Shown piece by piece: positions 27,167 to 36,299 of a stretch of 64,000 bases of DNA (position 1 is its first letter; the number at the start of each line of letters is the position of its first letter). Source of the stretch: CANDYO01 sp049653745 (lineage in GTDB: Bacteria; Pseudomonadota; Alphaproteobacteria; Rickettsiales; CANDYO01). A program made the translations under genes and the position numbers. The stretch spans positions 1-64,000 of the forward strand of contig JBASGW010000031.1 of assembly GCA_049653745.1 (NCBI GenBank), read 5' to 3'. The notes beneath the pieces are model-generated. The model saw nothing but the letters and a program-made list of their open reading frames with translations, was not told the origin of the DNA and made no database searches.

Positions 27167-28909
27167 TTGCAAGATTCTTCTTCTATTTTATTAAAGCGAT
27201 TATTAAAAGAATTTATTAAACCATATATTCCAAAGCTAATATTAGCTTCAATAGCAATGGTTATTGTTGCATCCTCTAATGCTTTGCATGCATGGTTAGT
27301 TAAACCCGCTTTAGATGATATCTTTGTTCATCTAAATAGCAAAATGCTAGTTATAATTCCTATAATTATAGTTGCTGTTGGAGTAATGAAAGCAATTGCT
27401 TCTTATTTCCAAAATTATTATATGAAATATGTTGGACAGAGAATTATTACCGATATTCAGGCTAAATTATATGCTCATTTAATTTATTCTGATCTACCTT
27501 ATTTACAAGGATTTTCAACTGGAAAAATAATTTCTCGCTTCTCTAACGATATCATAACCATGAGAACAGCTTTATCTAATGTTCTAACAGGAATTGCTAA
27601 AGAATTGCTAACTGTCGTTTTTTTAGTAATTGTTATGTTTAGCCTTAACTGGCAATTATCAATATTAATTTTTATTATTTTCCCTTTAGCTATCTATCCA
27701 ATTATTAGAGCTGGTAGAAAAATGCGCAAGATTTCTTCCTCCACTCAAGAAAAACTTGGTCACTATACTATTCAGCTAGATGAAACTTTTAAAGCTATAA
27801 AAGAAGTAAAATCTTACCACGCAGAAGAATATGAAATTAGTAAATCAAATGATATTCTTAATAATATTTTTGGGCTTTATGTTAGAGCTATCAGAACTGA
27901 ATCTTTATCATCACCAATAATAGAAATTATTAGTGGCATAGCAATTGCCGGAGTTATTTATTATGGAGGCTATGAAGTGATTGCAGGCAACACCAGCCCT
28001 GGAAGATTCATAGCTTTTATAGGCGCTTTTGTTGCCGCCTATCGCCCGTTAAAAAGCTTAGCTGAGCTTAATAATAATCTTCAAGAAGGCCTATCAGCCA
28101 CTAAAAGACTTTTTGAAGTTTTAGATGTTAAACCCCAAATTACTAATAGGCCAGAAGCTCATAAATTAGTAATTAAAAAAGCATCTATAGACTTTAATAA
28201 TGTTAGCTTTTCTTATAAAGAAAATACTCTATTTGAAAATCTATCTTTTAAAGTTAGCCCCGGCCAGGTTGTTGCTTTTGTTGGAAGTTCTGGAGGAGGA
28301 AAAACCACCATTGCTAATCTTATTCTGCGTTTTTATGATATTACCGCTGGTGAGATTTTAATAGATAACCATAATATTCAAGATGTAACTTTAGAGTCAC
28401 TAAGAAACCAAATTAGTACAGTTAGCCAAGATGTTTTATTATTTGACGATACCATTAAAGCTAACATTGCTTATGGAAAATTAGGAGCAACTGATAAGCA
28501 AGTTATTGAAGCTGCTAAGGCCGCATCAGCTGATGAGTTTATTAATAGTCTTTCTGAAGGTTATGATACCGTAATTGGACAAAGTGGCTTTAAGTTATCT
28601 GGAGGGCAAAAACAGCGCTTATCCATTGCTCGTGCAATTTTAAAAAATAGCCCGATTGTTGTTTTTGATGAAGCCACTTCTGCTTTAGATAATATCTCAG
28701 AAAGAGCTATCCAAAATACTATTCTTAATTTAAAAGATGCAGGAAGATCTATAATAATTATAGCTCATAGATTATCTACTATAATTAATAGTGATTTAAT
28801 CTATGTTTTAGATAAAGGAAAAATTATAGACTCAGGAAAGCACGAAGATTTATTACAATCTTCAAGCTATTATCGTGAATTATATTCTAAAACTCATCAC
28901 AAAGAGTAA
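27167..28909 (+). CDS. msbA: MsbA-like lipid A/lipid ABC exporter
   Basis: Homodimeric half-transporter with a six-helix membrane domain (about residues 15-310) and an ATPase domain. It has Walker A GSSGGGKTT, signature LSGGQKQRLSIARA, Walker B PIVVFDEATSALD and the switch His in IIIIAHRL. The length of 580 residues fits MsbA, the lipid A flippase, and lpxB is present. The start is a TTG with a perfect AGGAGG upstream, 2 bases after pmbA. Other exporters of this family cannot be excluded. Confidence 0.82.
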   Translation: MQDSSSILLKRLLKEFIKPYIPKLILASIAMVIVASSNALHAWLVKPALDDIFVHLNSKMLVIIPIIIVAVGVMKAIASYFQNYYMKYVGQRIITDIQAKLYAHLIYSDLPYLQGFSTGKIISRFSNDIITMRTALSNVLTGIAKELLTVVFLVIVMFSLNWQLSILIFIIFPLAIYPIIRAGRKMRKISSSTQEKLGHYTIQLDETFKAIKEVKSYHAEEYEISKSNDILNNIFGLYVRAIRTESLSSPIIEIISGIAIAGVIYYGGYEVIAGNTSPGRFIAFIGAFVAAYRPLKSLAELNNNLQEGLSATKRLFEVLDVKPQITNRPEAHKLVIKKASIDFNNVSFSYKENTLFENLSFKVSPGQVVAFVGSSGGGKTTIANLILRFYDITAGEILIDNHNIQDVTLESLRNQISTVSQDVLLFDDTIKANIAYGKLGATDKQVIEAAKAASADEFINSLSEGYDTVIGQSGFKLSGGQKQRLSIARAILKNSPIVVFDEATSALDNISERAIQNTILNLKDAGRSIIIIAHRLSTIINSDLIYVLDKGKIIDSGKHEDLLQSSSYYRELYSKTHHKE

Positions 28910-28920
28910 TTGCTAAAACC

Positions 28921-28960
28921 CCTTAAGCTAAATTCTTTAGTTTAGCTTTAAGGCCTTTTA
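28921..28960 (+). terminator. Bidirectional hairpin between convergent msbA and nagZ
   Basis: CCTTAAGCTAAA (28921-28932) pairs with TTTAGCTTTAAGG (28941-28953) with one bulged base, followed by CCTTTTATTTTC. It lies in the 3' end of nagZ and directly after msbA. Confidence 0.5.
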
Positions 28961-29993
28961 TTTTCTCTGCTGATTTATGAATATCTTCTAGGCTTAATTT
29001 ACCTTCGGCAATAGCCTTTTTGACTACCATAACAAACTTATTTGGAATGTCATAATCTGGTTTAAAATCTATAATATTTTTGCAAGCAAGAGGATTATTA
29101 GAGAATATAATCAAGTTACATCCAGCATTAATAGCTTTAATAATTGAATCTTCAAAATTATAATAACTAGCTATAGCCCCCATATGCAAATCATCCCCTA
29201 TTATTAAAGTCTTGTCTAACCTATCTGCAAGTAAGCCCTTTAATATAACTTTAGATAATGTTGCTGGATGCCCTTCAGAATCTAAATTTCTATTGATTAA
29301 GTGAGCAGTCATTATCATATCCGCTTTTCCTTTATCAATTAGCTCATAAAAAGGTAGAAGCTCTTCCTCTTGTGCAGTGTCTGTAACATCAACTAAACCT
29401 AAATGACTATCTTTGGTAGCTAAACCATGGCCTGGAAAATGTTTTATAGAAGTAAGCACTTTATTTTTATGATGAGCATCTATAAATATTTCAGAATATT
29501 GAACAATCTTTTTTGCCTCTTCTCCATAACTTCTCTCCAATGGACCAATAACTGGGCAAGGATTATTAGAATTATTTATATCAACAACTGGAGCAAAATT
29601 AAGATTTATTCCATGGTTATTTAACTCCAATGACATATCTTCGTATACAGCCCTAGCTTCTTCTACCGGCAATTGAGCAGCTTTGGCTGGAGAAATAAAA
29701 CCTTTAAAACCTTGCGCTGGAGTTAGTCTTTGAACCTTTCCTCCCTCTTGATCAACTGTAATAAAAATATCAGGATTAGCTTTTATAAAATTGCTTGTAA
29801 GAGATTTTAGCTGCTGTGGATCATCAATATTACGTTTAAATAAAATAACTCCTCCCAACATATCATCTGCTAAGTAATTAGTTATTTTTATAACTATGCT
29901 ATCTTGTGGATTATGGCCTTCAAAGCCAATAATTAGCATTGAAGCAATCGCCTTATCAAGAGCTAAATCATCTTCAGCTATATTTAAACTCAT
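28923..29993 (-). CDS. nagZ: Beta-N-acetylhexosaminidase NagZ
   Basis: Cytoplasmic GH3 enzyme that removes GlcNAc from anhydromuropeptides in peptidoglycan recycling. Signature motifs are TVDQEGGKVQRL, SIKHFPGHG (the His/Asp loop) and the nucleophile region GDDLHMGAI. The 356 residues have the normal length. It is the last gene of a leftward run proB-rsfS-rlmH-nagZ. Confidence 0.95.
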   Translation of the reverse strand: MSLNIAEDDLALDKAIASMLIIGFEGHNPQDSIVIKITNYLADDMLGGVILFKRNIDDPQQLKSLTSNFIKANPDIFITVDQEGGKVQRLTPAQGFKGFISPAKAAQLPVEEARAVYEDMSLELNNHGINLNFAPVVDINNSNNPCPVIGPLERSYGEEAKKIVQYSEIFIDAHHKNKVLTSIKHFPGHGLATKDSHLGLVDVTDTAQEEELLPFYELIDKGKADMIMTAHLINRNLDSEGHPATLSKVILKGLLADRLDKTLIIGDDLHMGAIASYYNFEDSIIKAINAGCNLIIFSNNPLACKNIIDFKPDYDIPNKFVMVVKKAIAEGKLSLEDIHKSAEKIKGLKAKLKNLA

Positions 29994-30003
29994 AATATTA
30001 CCT

Positions 30004-30459
30004 TTATTTATGATATGGATGATTCTCTTTAATGGTATAAATTCTATATAATTGCTCTACTAACATTAGTCTAGCTAAAATGTGAGGCATTGTCATCTTA
30101 CCTAATGAAAGTAATAAATTGGCTTTTACTTTTATTTCTTCACTCAAACCGTAAGCTCCACCAATTATAAAAGATATAGGCCTATCAATTTTATGGATAT
30201 ATTTACTAAAGTCCTGGCTAGAATATTGCCCTCCATTTTCATCAAGTGCGATTATAAAATTACCAGCAGGAACATTCTTAAGTAATAGATCTCCTTCAAG
30301 ACTTTTTTGTTTATCTGAGGGGAATTTTCCTTTAAGCTCAAGCTGTTGAATGGTTATAGACCAGGGAATACGTTTAAGATAATTAGCAATCAATAAAGAC
30401 TCAGCTGAAGAATCCGATACTTTATTGATTGTATGAAGAAAAATTTTTAATCCTGCCAC
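30004..30459 (-). CDS. rlmH: 23S rRNA (pseudouridine1915-N3)-methyltransferase RlmH
   Basis: SPOUT-fold methyltransferase that modifies pseudouridine 1915 in helix 69. The knot region FIIGGAYGLSEEI and the C-terminal LGKMTMPHILARLMLVEQLY and YHK end are diagnostic. The 151 residues match the family. It overlaps rsfS by 13 bases, the usual neighbour. Confidence 0.97.
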   Translation of the reverse strand: MAGLKIFLHTINKVSDSSAESLLIANYLKRIPWSITIQQLELKGKFPSDKQKSLEGDLLLKNVPAGNFIIALDENGGQYSSQDFSKYIHKIDRPISFIIGGAYGLSEEIKVKANLLLSLGKMTMPHILARLMLVEQLYRIYTIKENHPYHK

Positions 30460-30776
30460 AGCTTCTCTAAGGAATAATGCTCTCTTTTTTCTTTATTGAA
30501 AATATGCACTAAAATATCTAATGCATCAATTAAAACCCAATCAGAATTTTTCATCCCTTCAACAAGGCATGGCATTCCTGCGTTTTTAATTTCTGCAATA
30601 ACAAACTCTGCTGTTGACACAACATGCTTGCTAGATCTTCCGGTGGCTATAACCATGAAATCAGCAATGTCACTTTTATTTTTTAAGTCTATTACTGCTA
30701 TATCTTCAGCTTTATACTTATCTAAAGTTGCTATTATAATGTCTTTAAGTTCAACAACTGAGGTAGATGCGTTCAT
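30447..30776 (-). CDS. rsfS: Ribosomal silencing factor RsfS
   Basis: Binds uL14 on the 50S subunit and blocks subunit joining when nutrients are low. The 109 residues carry the family motifs DFMVIATGRSSKHVVSTAE and SDWVLIDALDILVHIF. It sits between proB (2-base gap) and rlmH (overlap). The common proteobacterial nadD neighbour is missing. Confidence 0.96.
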   Translation of the reverse strand: MNASTSVVELKDIIIATLDKYKAEDIAVIDLKNKSDIADFMVIATGRSSKHVVSTAEFVIAEIKNAGMPCLVEGMKNSDWVLIDALDILVHIFNKEKREHYSLEKLWQD

Positions 30777-30778
30777 AT

Positions 30779-31591
30779 TTATCCTATTTTATATTTGGTG
30801 GGTGAAGATTGATCAACTATAAATTTTGAACATCTAGCCCCTGATTCAATTCTCTTTATTGGATTTAAGGGATTACCATTAGCAATAATAATATTGCATT
30901 CACTATTGAAAGCTATTTTTGCTGAAACTATTTTTGCTGACATTCCGCCTGTTTTTTGTTGAGAATCAGTTGCCATAGATTCAACATCAGAACTAATCTC
31001 ATAAACTTCACTAATAAACTGACTATACTTATCAGTTTTAGGGTCAGAAGTGAATAAACCATCTTCTAAAGAAAACATAATCAACAACTCAGCACTAGTT
31101 ATTTGTGCTACTCTTGCAGATAATCTATCATTATCTCCAAAGCGAATTTCAGTATTAGCAATTAAATCATTTTCATTAATAATTGGAACAATATTTTTAT
31201 CCAATAAATAATCTATGGTATTTTTAATAGCTAAAAATCTTTTACGGCTTTCAACATCTTCAATAGTAAATAATGCTTGAGCTACGTTAATATTGTAACG
31301 TGCAAAACTTTGCTTATATACATTCATCAACTCTAGCTGTCCACAAACAGCGGCATTCTGCTTTTCTTGAAGCTTTGCTTTTGCAGGATTAATTTTTAAA
31401 ATATTAGCACCAAATGCAATTGCACCAGAAGAAACTATTATTACCTTCTTGCCCTCTTTCATTAATTTAGCAATATCATCAACAAAACTATCGATCCACT
31501 CTTTATTAGTTTCACCTTTTTTTGGATCCACAACAAAAGAAGAGCCTACTTTAACAACAATTTTATTTGCTTTTTGTATTAAATTAGTCAT
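30779..31591 (-). CDS. proB: Glutamate 5-kinase, short form without PUA domain
   Basis: Phosphorylates glutamate in the first step of proline synthesis. The amino-acid-kinase fold is complete: VVKVGSSFVV, IIVSSGAIAFGANIL, INENDLIANTEIRFGDND and KTGGMSAKIVSAKIA. It ends near residue 270, so the C-terminal PUA domain of about 100 residues in E. coli ProB is missing; such short forms are known. I chose the ATG at 31591 because AAGG precedes it; an ATG at 31612 lacks a ribosome site. proA is not in the window. Confidence 0.88.
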   Translation of the reverse strand: MTNLIQKANKIVVKVGSSFVVDPKKGETNKEWIDSFVDDIAKLMKEGKKVIIVSSGAIAFGANILKINPAKAKLQEKQNAAVCGQLELMNVYKQSFARYNINVAQALFTIEDVESRKRFLAIKNTIDYLLDKNIVPIINENDLIANTEIRFGDNDRLSARVAQITSAELLIMFSLEDGLFTSDPKTDKYSQFISEVYEISSDVESMATDSQQKTGGMSAKIVSAKIAFNSECNIIIANGNPLNPIKRIESGARCSKFIVDQSSPTKYKIG

Positions 31592-31707
31592 TTTATACCT
31601 TACATTATTCATATAATATATGAATAATTACATATAATTTATTAAATATTACAAACAACAATACTGCTTTATTTTAATAAATTTTAGTTTATTTATATAT
31701 TATGGTT

Positions 31708-31733
31708 ACTAAAACTATATACTAAAACTATAG
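31708..31733. repeat. 13-base tandem repeat in the proB/grxD divergent region
   Basis: ACTAAAACTATAT is followed immediately by ACTAAAACTATAG (12 of 13 identical). It lies about 40 bases before grxD, where a regulator could bind. The same 183-base gap also holds an imperfect palindrome TTCATATAATATATGAA next to the proB side. Confidence 0.5.
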
Positions 31734-31774
31734 CAATGACAAATTAAGAAATAGTAAAAATTTACGAGGTTAGT

Positions 31775-32104
31775 ATGGAAAATAAGATAATTTTTGAAAA
31801 AATTGATAATTTAGTTAAAAATAATGATGTGGTTTTGTTCATGAAGGGAAATGCAGAAATGCCATTATGTGGTTTTTCAGCAAGAGTGGCTGCTATTTTG
31901 AATCACTTGCAAGTTAATTTTATTGGAGTTAATATTCTTGAAAGTGAAGAGATTCGCCAAGGTATTAAAGAATATTCCGATTGGCCCACTTTACCTCAAC
32001 TATATGTTAAAAGTACTTTTATTGGTGGTTGCGATATTGTGAAAGACATGTTTGAAAAAGGTGAATTACAAGAATTACTAAAAACTAAAGGATTACTTCC
32101 TTAA
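31775..32104 (+). CDS. grxD: Monothiol glutaredoxin Grx4 family (CGFS type)
   Basis: Fe-S cluster carrier and delivery protein. The active motif is C32-G-F-S, with the glutathione-site motifs WPTLPQLYV and FIGGCDIV. The length of 109 residues is typical. It starts with GAGG upstream and leads into surf1. Confidence 0.97.
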   Translation: MENKIIFEKIDNLVKNNDVVLFMKGNAEMPLCGFSARVAAILNHLQVNFIGVNILESEEIRQGIKEYSDWPTLPQLYVKSTFIGGCDIVKDMFEKGELQELLKTKGLLP

Positions 32105-32121
32105 AATATAAAGTTTGATAT

Positions 32122-32820
32122 ATGAAACAATTTCTAGATTTTAAACCTAAATTATTGCCAACATTATTTACTATTCCAGCTTTAATTTTATTATTAGGAT
32201 TAAGCAGCTGGCAATTTCAAAGACTAAGCTGGAAAAATAATTTAATTAAGCAAATAACTTACCAAAGCCAACTTCCTGCAGAAACTCTCTCAGAAGACAT
32301 GGATTTAAGCTCTAATATTTATCGTAAAGTTAAGGCAACTGGTAGATTTCTTCATGAAGATGAAATGTACATGTATGGTGGAAGCATCGAGTTCAAAGGC
32401 CAAAATGGATATTATATCTTAACTCCCTTTATCCTTAATAATAATGAAATGATAATTGTTAATCGAGGCTGGGTGCCAGAAAGTTTAAAAAAACCTAATA
32501 CCAGAACTGAGACTTTAGTTGAAGGCATAGTAGAAATTACTGGAACTATTATGAAGGAAGAGGAAAAAACTCTTTATATTCATGATAATCAACCTAGTCA
32601 TAATCTATGGTTTTATATTAACTTAGGTGAAATTAGCTCTTTCTTAAAAAAGCCAGTTGCAGATTTTTATATATTAGAAGAATTTAAAGCAAATACATTA
32701 CCAGTTGGCAGGAATATCACACCCAATATTCGTAACCATCATTTAGGTTATGCATTAACTTGGTTATTTTCAGCAATTAGTTTACTAGTTATATATGTTA
32801 TGTATCATAAAAAAAACTAG
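32122..32820 (+). CDS. SURF1-family cytochrome oxidase assembly protein
   Basis: Assists heme a insertion into cytochrome c oxidase. Two membrane helices flank a periplasmic domain: one at LLPTLFTIPALILLLGLSSW and one near the C-terminus (HLGYALTWLFSAISLLVIYV). The conserved SSWQFQRLSWKN, NRGWVP and RNHHLGYALTW motifs are visible. The length of 232 residues is normal, and the gene implies an aa3-type oxidase elsewhere in the genome. Confidence 0.93.
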   Translation: MKQFLDFKPKLLPTLFTIPALILLLGLSSWQFQRLSWKNNLIKQITYQSQLPAETLSEDMDLSSNIYRKVKATGRFLHEDEMYMYGGSIEFKGQNGYYILTPFILNNNEMIIVNRGWVPESLKKPNTRTETLVEGIVEITGTIMKEEEKTLYIHDNQPSHNLWFYINLGEISSFLKKPVADFYILEEFKANTLPVGRNITPNIRNHHLGYALTWLFSAISLLVIYVMYHKKN

Positions 32821-32839
32821 GTTGGTTAATAAATAAAAA

Positions 32840-33988
32840 ATGCAGCAAAGTAAAAGAGGCAGTTTAACAGGCTCGTGGGCAGCAACGATTGATCGATATA
32901 TGTTGTTTGCCATTGCTGTTGCCATAATTTTTAGTGTGGTAATGGTTACCACTGCAAGTCCAGCTGTGGCAGAAAGAATAGGGCTTCCACCATTTTATTT
33001 CATTCAAAGACAGCTAGTTTTTCTAACACTTGGCATTTCCACAATGCTGTTTATTTCTTTTTTACCCTTTAAGTTAATTTATAAATTTGCAATCATTGGC
33101 TTTGTTGTTTTTATAATTTTAATGATCTTAGTCTTATTCGTTGGAGAAGAAATTAAGGGAGCTAGAAGATGGATCTCTTTAGGCTTTATTTCAATTCAAC
33201 CTTCAGAATTTATCAAACCATTTTTTACTATTATTACAGCGTCTATTCTAGCCAATAGATATACTAATCCTAAATTTCCTAGCTTTTTATTATCCTCTTT
33301 ATTATATCTAACTATTATAGGTTTAGTTATCTTGCAACCAGATCTAGGAATGGCAATCACCTTCTCAGCTGTATGGGGGGGGCAAATGTTTCTGGCTGGA
33401 TTATCCATGATATGGATAATTCTATTAGCAATTGTGGCATTATTAGGCTTATTAGCGGCTTATACGTTTCTTCCTCACGTAACCGTTAGAATGAATAGTT
33501 TTCTTGATCCAGATACTAGCGAAAATTATCAAGTTAAAAAATCTTTAGAAGCTTTTAGTAACGGTGGAATTTTGGGCAAAGGCCCTGGCGAAGGAGTTGT
33601 AAAACAACATTTGCCCGATTCTCATACTGATTTTATTTTTGCTGTAGCGGGTGAAGAATTAGGTATGATAACTTGCTTAATTATTATATCTCTTTTTGCC
33701 TTCATAGTTATTCGTGGATTTATTAGGGTAATGAAAGTTGGTGATTTATTTTCCATATTATCTGTATCTGGATTACTTATGCAACTTGGTTTCCAAGCAG
33801 TTGTTAATATAGGTGTAACTCTTCATTTATTACCTACTAAAGGAATGACCTTGCCTTTAATTAGCTATGGTGGTTCCTCAATCTTATCAGTTTCCTTAAC
33901 CATAGGTGCTATTCTTGCTTTAACTCGAAAAAGATATGGAGTTAGGGCCAAACCTCATTTTGTTGATTTCAATTATGACTCAAAATAA
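32840..33988 (+). CDS. ftsW: Peptidoglycan glycosyltransferase FtsW
   Basis: SEDS-family polymerase for septal peptidoglycan. It has about ten membrane helices and the motifs GARRWISLGFISIQPSEF, QPDLGMAIT, KGPGEGVVKQHLPDSHTDFI and GMTLPLISYGGSS. The 382 residues match the family. It overlaps murG by 14 bases, the order found in the dcw cluster, but the other mur/fts genes are not beside it. A run of eight Gs lies at 33375-33382. Confidence 0.96.
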   Translation: MQQSKRGSLTGSWAATIDRYMLFAIAVAIIFSVVMVTTASPAVAERIGLPPFYFIQRQLVFLTLGISTMLFISFLPFKLIYKFAIIGFVVFIILMILVLFVGEEIKGARRWISLGFISIQPSEFIKPFFTIITASILANRYTNPKFPSFLLSSLLYLTIIGLVILQPDLGMAITFSAVWGGQMFLAGLSMIWIILLAIVALLGLLAAYTFLPHVTVRMNSFLDPDTSENYQVKKSLEAFSNGGILGKGPGEGVVKQHLPDSHTDFIFAVAGEELGMITCLIIISLFAFIVIRGFIRVMKVGDLFSILSVSGLLMQLGFQAVVNIGVTLHLLPTKGMTLPLISYGGSSILSVSLTIGAILALTRKRYGVRAKPHFVDFNYDSK

Positions 33989-35045
33989 AAGAGCAATTCT
34001 TGCAACTGGTGGCACTGGCGGCCATATATTTCCAGCATTAGCACTCAAAGACAGCCTGCAACAAAATAAAATTGATACCCTAGTAACTGGAGATGCAAGA
34101 TTTGCCAAATTTCATCCCTTCGATGATCAGCATATTTTTATCCCAGCTGCAAGTTTTACTAATAAACACCCTATCAATCTCTTCAAAACCTTACTCTCTT
34201 TAACCCATGGTTTTTTCAAATCTTTATTGCTTATTTATAACTATAAGCCAGAAATAGTTATAGGTTTTGGAGGATATGCAAGCTTTCCTATGATGTTAGC
34301 TGCTATAATTTTAAGAAAAAAAATTATTCTTCATGAAGCAAATACGGTTATTGGCAAAGTTAATAAATTACTACTAGGGCAAGCAAAATATTTAACTACT
34401 GGCTTTAAAGACACTCAAGGAGTGCTTAAAAAATATCAAAATAAACTTGTTTTTACTGGCAATCCTGTGCGCGCAGAAATAATTTCCGCTTCTTCAAAGA
34501 AAAATATTATTGAAAATAAATTATCAATTCTAATTATTGGTGGCAGCCAAGGTGCAAAAGTTTTTAGCAAAATGATTCCCGCATCCATCATCAACCTCCC
34601 TAAAGCAATTAAAGATAAACTTCACATTTGCCAACAAGTAAAAGAAGAAGATATTACTCTCTTAAAAGAAAAATACGCTAAAGAAGGAATTTCATGTGAA
34701 ATAAATAGTTTTTTTTCTGATATGAGCGAAAAATTAAGTAAAGCTAATTTAGTTATTGCCAGAGCTGGAGCTTCAACAATTGCAGAAATCATAGAGTTTA
34801 GCTTGCCAGCAATTTTCATTCCATATCCTTATGCTTCAGATAACCATCAATATTATAATGCTAAAGCTATTGTTGATGCAGGGGGGGGGTGGATAGTTAA
34901 AGAATCAAAAGACAGCCATATTCAATTATTGCAAATAATAAAATCTATTGAGCAAGATAATACAATTCTAGAAAAATTTTCTGAAAATTTAAAAACTCTT
35001 CAGCAAGATGCCTGCAAGAATATCTTAAGCTTAATGCTTTCTTAA
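33975..35045 (+). CDS. murG: UDP-GlcNAc:lipid I transferase MurG
   Basis: Adds GlcNAc to lipid I to make lipid II at the inner leaflet. The GT-B motifs are ATGGTGGHIFPALAL at the N-terminus, GFGGYASFPMMLAA, GGSQGAKVF and ARAGASTIAEI. The ATG at 33975 gives the family-typical start about 8 residues before GGTGGH; an upstream in-frame ATG at 33936 would lie deep inside ftsW. A run of nine Gs is present at 34881-34889. Confidence 0.95.
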   Translation: MTQNKRAILATGGTGGHIFPALALKDSLQQNKIDTLVTGDARFAKFHPFDDQHIFIPAASFTNKHPINLFKTLLSLTHGFFKSLLLIYNYKPEIVIGFGGYASFPMMLAAIILRKKIILHEANTVIGKVNKLLLGQAKYLTTGFKDTQGVLKKYQNKLVFTGNPVRAEIISASSKKNIIENKLSILIIGGSQGAKVFSKMIPASIINLPKAIKDKLHICQQVKEEDITLLKEKYAKEGISCEINSFFSDMSEKLSKANLVIARAGASTIAEIIEFSLPAIFIPYPYASDNHQYYNAKAIVDAGGGWIVKESKDSHIQLLQIIKSIEQDNTILEKFSENLKTLQQDACKNILSLMLS

Positions 35046-35052
35046 GGTTTGT

Positions 35053-36213
35053 TTATTCAACTATTGCAGCGCCCCACCAAGTCATACTCAGATTATTATC
35101 TCTCCCTATTGATTCACCTAAGCAATTAGGGCTAGTATAACTTTCTAAATCAGAAAGAATTGATAAATAATCATCTACATATTCTGTTAACTCTACAAAA
35201 TTATCCGCTTCTAGTAGGTATGATTTATTTTCAAAATTTTGAACTTGTTCTAATAATTCTACATCAAATTCTTTTGGTTTTTTTATTTTTGTTGAACTAA
35301 CTAAAGCATCAACATTGTTTTCTAAATTATTATATTTCATATAGGCCATGGAAAGTGGCATCATTGAAAATAAGAAAGTTATGGTGTCCATATTGCCTAA
35401 ATCTCTCAGGTTGTTTAATGCACAATCAGGATTATTTAGCATTTCATCTATTATATTTAATAATTCTTTAGCAATAAGATGATGTGGCTTGGCAACAAGA
35501 AAACCATTTTCAATAAAATTATTACCTTTATAGAGAGCGGTAAAGTCTATATTATTGAAGTTTTTTAATTCGAAATTATTATCAAATTCAAAATTAGAAT
35601 CCGCTAAAATTCCACCTTTATTTTCTAAGATTAGATATTTAGCTACATCAATTAATAAGCCGTTGTAATTTGAGTTTTGCTCAGGCTTAATATATTTATT
35701 AGGAGAAATCACAAAATCAAGAAGATTTTTGTATTCAGTATCAAGAGTAACAATATTTTTAACTACTATATTTTCTTCTTTTAATATAGGGTTTAGTTCA
35801 TTTAATTTTTCTGGACTTAAATTGGTCCAAATTATAGCTTGATAACCTTCTAGTTTCTTTCCTTGTGCTATAAAGTTTGATAAATATTTCAAAATAGGTT
35901 TTGGGTTTTCAGGATTGGTAAGCCAAAGTCCTTGAAAAACTTTAGGTAACTCATTTTTTTCTGCACTTGATACTTCTAAATCAGGTTTTCTATTAAAGTC
36001 TTCTGCCATTTTTAGAGGATGCTTAATATAATCGATAAAACCATTATTTTGAAGACTGGTTCTTAAAAAAGCTAAAGAATAATGCATACCCCTTCCACCA
36101 TTTCCCACAGAAAAAACAGAAGGAAGTGTTGACGCTCTGAACCAAGGCCCACTTATTGAACAACTATTATAATAATCTTTTATTGTTAATACTGAAGAGC
36201 ATGTTTCTGACAT
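35053..36213 (-). CDS. TcdA/TcdB-type glycosyltransferase-like protein with altered DxD motif
   Basis: Resembles GT-A enzymes of the DxD sugar-binding or clostridial-toxin type. Landmarks are KVFQGLWLTNPENPKP (about 92-107), YQAIIWTNL, LLIDVAKYLILENKGGILAD and the metal motif, here D205-S-N207 rather than DxD. It ends with FLVAKPHHLIAKELL and a region close to the toxin-type C-terminus. There is no signal peptide or membrane helix. It lines up locally with the protein at 59761. If active it would glycosylate a protein or sugar, possibly in a host; the DxN change may weaken metal binding. Confidence 0.65.
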   Translation of the reverse strand: MSETCSSVLTIKDYYNSCSISGPWFRASTLPSVFSVGNGGRGMHYSLAFLRTSLQNNGFIDYIKHPLKMAEDFNRKPDLEVSSAEKNELPKVFQGLWLTNPENPKPILKYLSNFIAQGKKLEGYQAIIWTNLSPEKLNELNPILKEENIVVKNIVTLDTEYKNLLDFVISPNKYIKPEQNSNYNGLLIDVAKYLILENKGGILADSNFEFDNNFELKNFNNIDFTALYKGNNFIENGFLVAKPHHLIAKELLNIIDEMLNNPDCALNNLRDLGNMDTITFLFSMMPLSMAYMKYNNLENNVDALVSSTKIKKPKEFDVELLEQVQNFENKSYLLEADNFVELTEYVDDYLSILSDLESYTSPNCLGESIGRDNNLSMTWWGAAIVE

Positions 36214-36299
36214 TTTACAATCTTTAATAATTAATTATTTAACTAGATTGTAATAATATTTTAGCAAATGTCAAGAATTATTAAAAACAATTAATACAT

